Below, in pieces: positions 61,783-64,000 of a stretch of 64,000 bases of DNA. Under the pieces are notes generated by a model, which searched no databases, was not told the origin of the DNA, and worked only from the letters and a program-made list of their open reading frames with translations. The position numbers and the translations under genes were made by a program. How positions within the stretch are numbered: the stretch's first letter is position 1; the number at the start of each line of letters is the position of its first letter. The stretch is taken from NCBI GenBank assembly GCA_030512335.1, contig JAULSU010000001.1:7068001-7132000 (forward strand). Reading direction: 5' to 3'. This DNA comes from Immersiella caudata. Lineage: Eukaryota > Ascomycota > Sordariomycetes > Sordariales > Lasiosphaeriaceae.

Positions 61783-63375
61783 TCATCGACGGAGCTTAGT
61801 GCCGTCGCGCTGCTTGAGCCTGCTCGTCCTCCAGCCCTCGTACCACTGCTCCCTGCTGGCCTCGCGCAGCTCACCGCGCCACTCGCTGAACACGGCGTCT
61901 TTGAGCCGGAGAAAATCGCAGTGCTCTTCGTTGTACGGGTCCGCGAAGCCCCAAGGGAATTGACGTCCGACCACACCAGGCTCGTAGATATCGGGACTTA
62001 GGATGGACATGGGGATAGACGGGATCTCGTCCTCATTAAGCTCGCTCTCGGCCACCTTATGTCGGCGAATCGAGCCATTGGAAAGTCGCTTAGACTTGGT
62101 TGAAGCTTCGCGTCCTTGGATAGGAAGGTCCGTGTCGCCTGCGCTATCGCTGTGTTCGTACACGTCCTGGTCCTCTTCCTCTTCATCCTCCTCCACGATC
62201 TTGCTAGAATCGGGGGATTCGTAGTCATCGTCCAGGCCGAGCGACTCCAGAGGATCGAGGTTCGCCTTCTTAAGGCTGTCCCAAACCGTCTTCTTGAGGA
62301 CGCTCATGTGCTTAGTGGTGATGGTGTCCGCCTTCGAGATGACTGGGATCACTGTTGTCTTTCCTTGCAGAGTCCGCAGAACTTGAAGGTCTAGATCTTC
62401 GTCCAAGCCGCCGAGAACTCTAGCCTGAGGGTAGTGTTTCCCTCCGTTTTGCTGGCCGTTGGCGGTCGAGGACTTCGCTGCCGCAAGGTTCCGGTCGAGA
62501 CGTGCGGGATCAAGAACGAGAAAGACAGCGTGGATGTGGGTGTCTTGTACGCCAGGCGATCTGACGACCTTCATCTCTTCGGTGAAGGTCTCCTCAAACT
62601 TGCTCTCTAGGAAGCTTGACATTTCGCGAAGCTGCAAATCCACCACGTTCTTCTCCAAGCCCTCAGAATCCCAAAGGGTCAAGCCAATGCGCTCGTTGTC
62701 AATTTCAGTTTCCAGGTAGTGGGGGATAAAGTTGCCAGACGGCGGCGCCGCATTGACAAAGTCCTCGTGTTCGGTGGTGCTCTTGGAGCGCTTCTTCGCC
62801 GGAAGAGCAAGCGCGCTCTTGAGAAACTCGAGAAACGATGTCTTTCCGGAGTTGGTGGTTCCGACGATGAGAATGCTAGGGGAGCGTCAACAAATGAAGC
62901 GATCGCCATTGATACGAAGCCTGACTCACTTAAAAGGGGTTGGGTCCTTCCTTCTCCGGACCCTCCGCGGACTGTTGATGGTGCTCACAGCACTGCTGGC
63001 ATAACTGTATCGACCGCGGTGCGCCATGCTGCCAGTGTTGGCGTATGGATCGAAACCTCCGTTCGGGAGCGGGGGTGGAACGCTGATGATGGAGCGGGAC
63101 GGTTCAAAAGATGGGCGCGGCGTGGCATTCGATGAGTAGTCGGCCCTGCCGGACACAATGGATATGGAGTCAGGACGTCCGTCGGTGCCGCTGATGCCTA
63201 GCTGAGGGGATGGGGCTCCGTTGTAAAGGACAGGGAGACGAGGGGGCGACTTGGAGACCGAAGCATCGCGCTGGCGCTTGAGCTCTTGCTCTTTAGCAGC
63301 CTGCTGCTTCTTCAAGTCGCCGCTCTTGCTTCGACGCAGCAACATTCCGAGGCTAGAGCGACGGGGTGGGGTCAT
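61783..63375 (-). CDS. aspE: Septin, AspE-type (filamentous-fungal atypical group)
   Basis: Filament-forming GTPase of the cell cortex. Exons are 63375-62930 and 62875-61783, separated by a 54-nt intron that splits an Asn codon just before the P-loop. The product is 512 residues. A basic, Ser/Pro-rich N-terminal extension of about 145 residues precedes the GTPase domain. Motifs are G1 GTTNSGKTS, G3 DSEG and G4 SKAD, all with their key residues. The septin-unique element is clear (PWGFADPYNEEHCDFLRLKD). An acidic insert (about residues 363-400, with EEDEEEEDQDVYEHSDSAGD) interrupts the GTPase fold after G4. The C-terminus ends shortly after the unique element, with no long coiled coil. The long N-terminus and divergent G-domain point to the AspE group, which is absent from budding yeasts; the exact group is inference. 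Confidence 0.9.
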
Positions 63376-64000
63376 TGGTTCAAAGCTAGGTTAAGATGCT
63401 TAGCTGCGATGGGGCAGCATTAACTCCTGAGCGTTTCAGTGTCAGGAAACCGCGATGAGGGGCGGGCGGTAAACTTCGCAAACGCCGGGAAACAGCCGCA
63501 CTTGCACGTTTCACGTGCCTATCGAGATGATCAGCCTTGAATAACCACGGGGAATAATTGGAACCGGCTGATCGGGATAAAAGACTGCTGAGGGCTGTCG
63601 GGGCTGCTGACCTTCTGGGCTGGGACTCACGTTTGAGCAGAGGCGACTGCAACACAAACCGGGCTGTCTCGGGAGTGTTCTTTTCTTAGTTTGTCAGGCG
63701 ACCAGCTGTAACGGCTGTTCGAAGAGAAAAAGACGGGCGATGCGCCTGGTTGTCGATCACCGAGCTGGTCAAGGTCTTAGTCTGCAGGCGCGAGCGCAAA
63801 AGAGAGCGAATCGTCGATCGGTTGGCCGTCAATAGCAAGGCGCGGGCGACGACAAGCTTCGCGAATGGAGTTGGCGATGCCGAGTCGATTGGGATACAAT
63901 GCCTGGGGAGGATGCAGAGAGTTCTGAGAGCCGCCGCGTCAGCCAATTCCAAGTTCTCCAAGCTTAATGATGAAAGCGGTGGCCGACCAGGTCCGTTGCC
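63376..64000. other. Septin promoter region and right edge
   Basis: Upstream of the septin start. A minus-strand frame at 63686-63961 has no recognisable motif and may be only leader sequence. Nothing else can be supported up to the window edge. Confidence 0.4.

Overview
The window looks like a gene-dense piece of nuclear chromosome from a filamentous ascomycete (Pezizomycotina, probably Sordariomycetes). The evidence is short introns of about 50-65 nt with GTAAGT-like donors, CTAAC/CTGAC branch sites and CAG/TAG acceptors. It carries a fungal RNA-dependent RNA polymerase, a GPI-type GH18/LysM chitinase, an AspE-type septin, SLS1, and an EF-1alpha gene with the long third intron common in these fungi. 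Species cannot be named from the sequence alone. All gene models were built by hand from reading frames and splice signals, with exon phases checked arithmetically.

Layout. 0-7.1 kb (minus): the 5' part of an RNA-silencing-type RdRP running off the left edge, then mitochondrial D-lactate dehydrogenase (cytochrome). 7.1-13.3 kb: about 6 kb with no gene I can support. 13.3-22.4 kb (minus): ribosomal protein eS4, a double-Myb 'telobox' protein of the Tay1/Teb1 type, and a large cell-wall chitinase. 22.4-27.6 kb: a second gene-poor stretch. 27.6-30.2 kb (plus): a Mid2/Wsc-like mucin membrane protein and a small secreted cysteine-containing protein. 32.3-39.5 kb (plus): a protein of about 2,360 residues with a long coiled coil. 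40.7-47.4 kb: an intact cytochrome P450, then the wreck of an ABCC (MRP-type) transporter on the other strand. Its first membrane domain contains a heptanucleotide minisatellite with strong G-quadruplex potential. 50-63.4 kb: a housekeeping block with EF-1alpha, the mitochondrial expression regulator SLS1 divergent from the Smc5-6 subunit NSE3, the tiny U2-snRNP subunit SF3b5 divergent from an unrecognised MYND-like zinc protein, and an atypical septin.

Most genes are unrelated housekeeping or cell-wall functions and form no pathway. The one local story is at 40.7-47.4 kb, where a P450 sits beside an exporter that has decayed. No virus, CRISPR, rRNA, intact transposon or convincing tRNA was seen, and I found no clear undescribed multi-gene system. 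The most unusual items are the decayed transporter with its GGAGGGA array, the unrecognised MYND-like protein, a possible stop-codon-delimited extension on the telobox protein, and several annotation traps (a 3-nt first exon, a 46-nt last exon, a weak-donor first intron).
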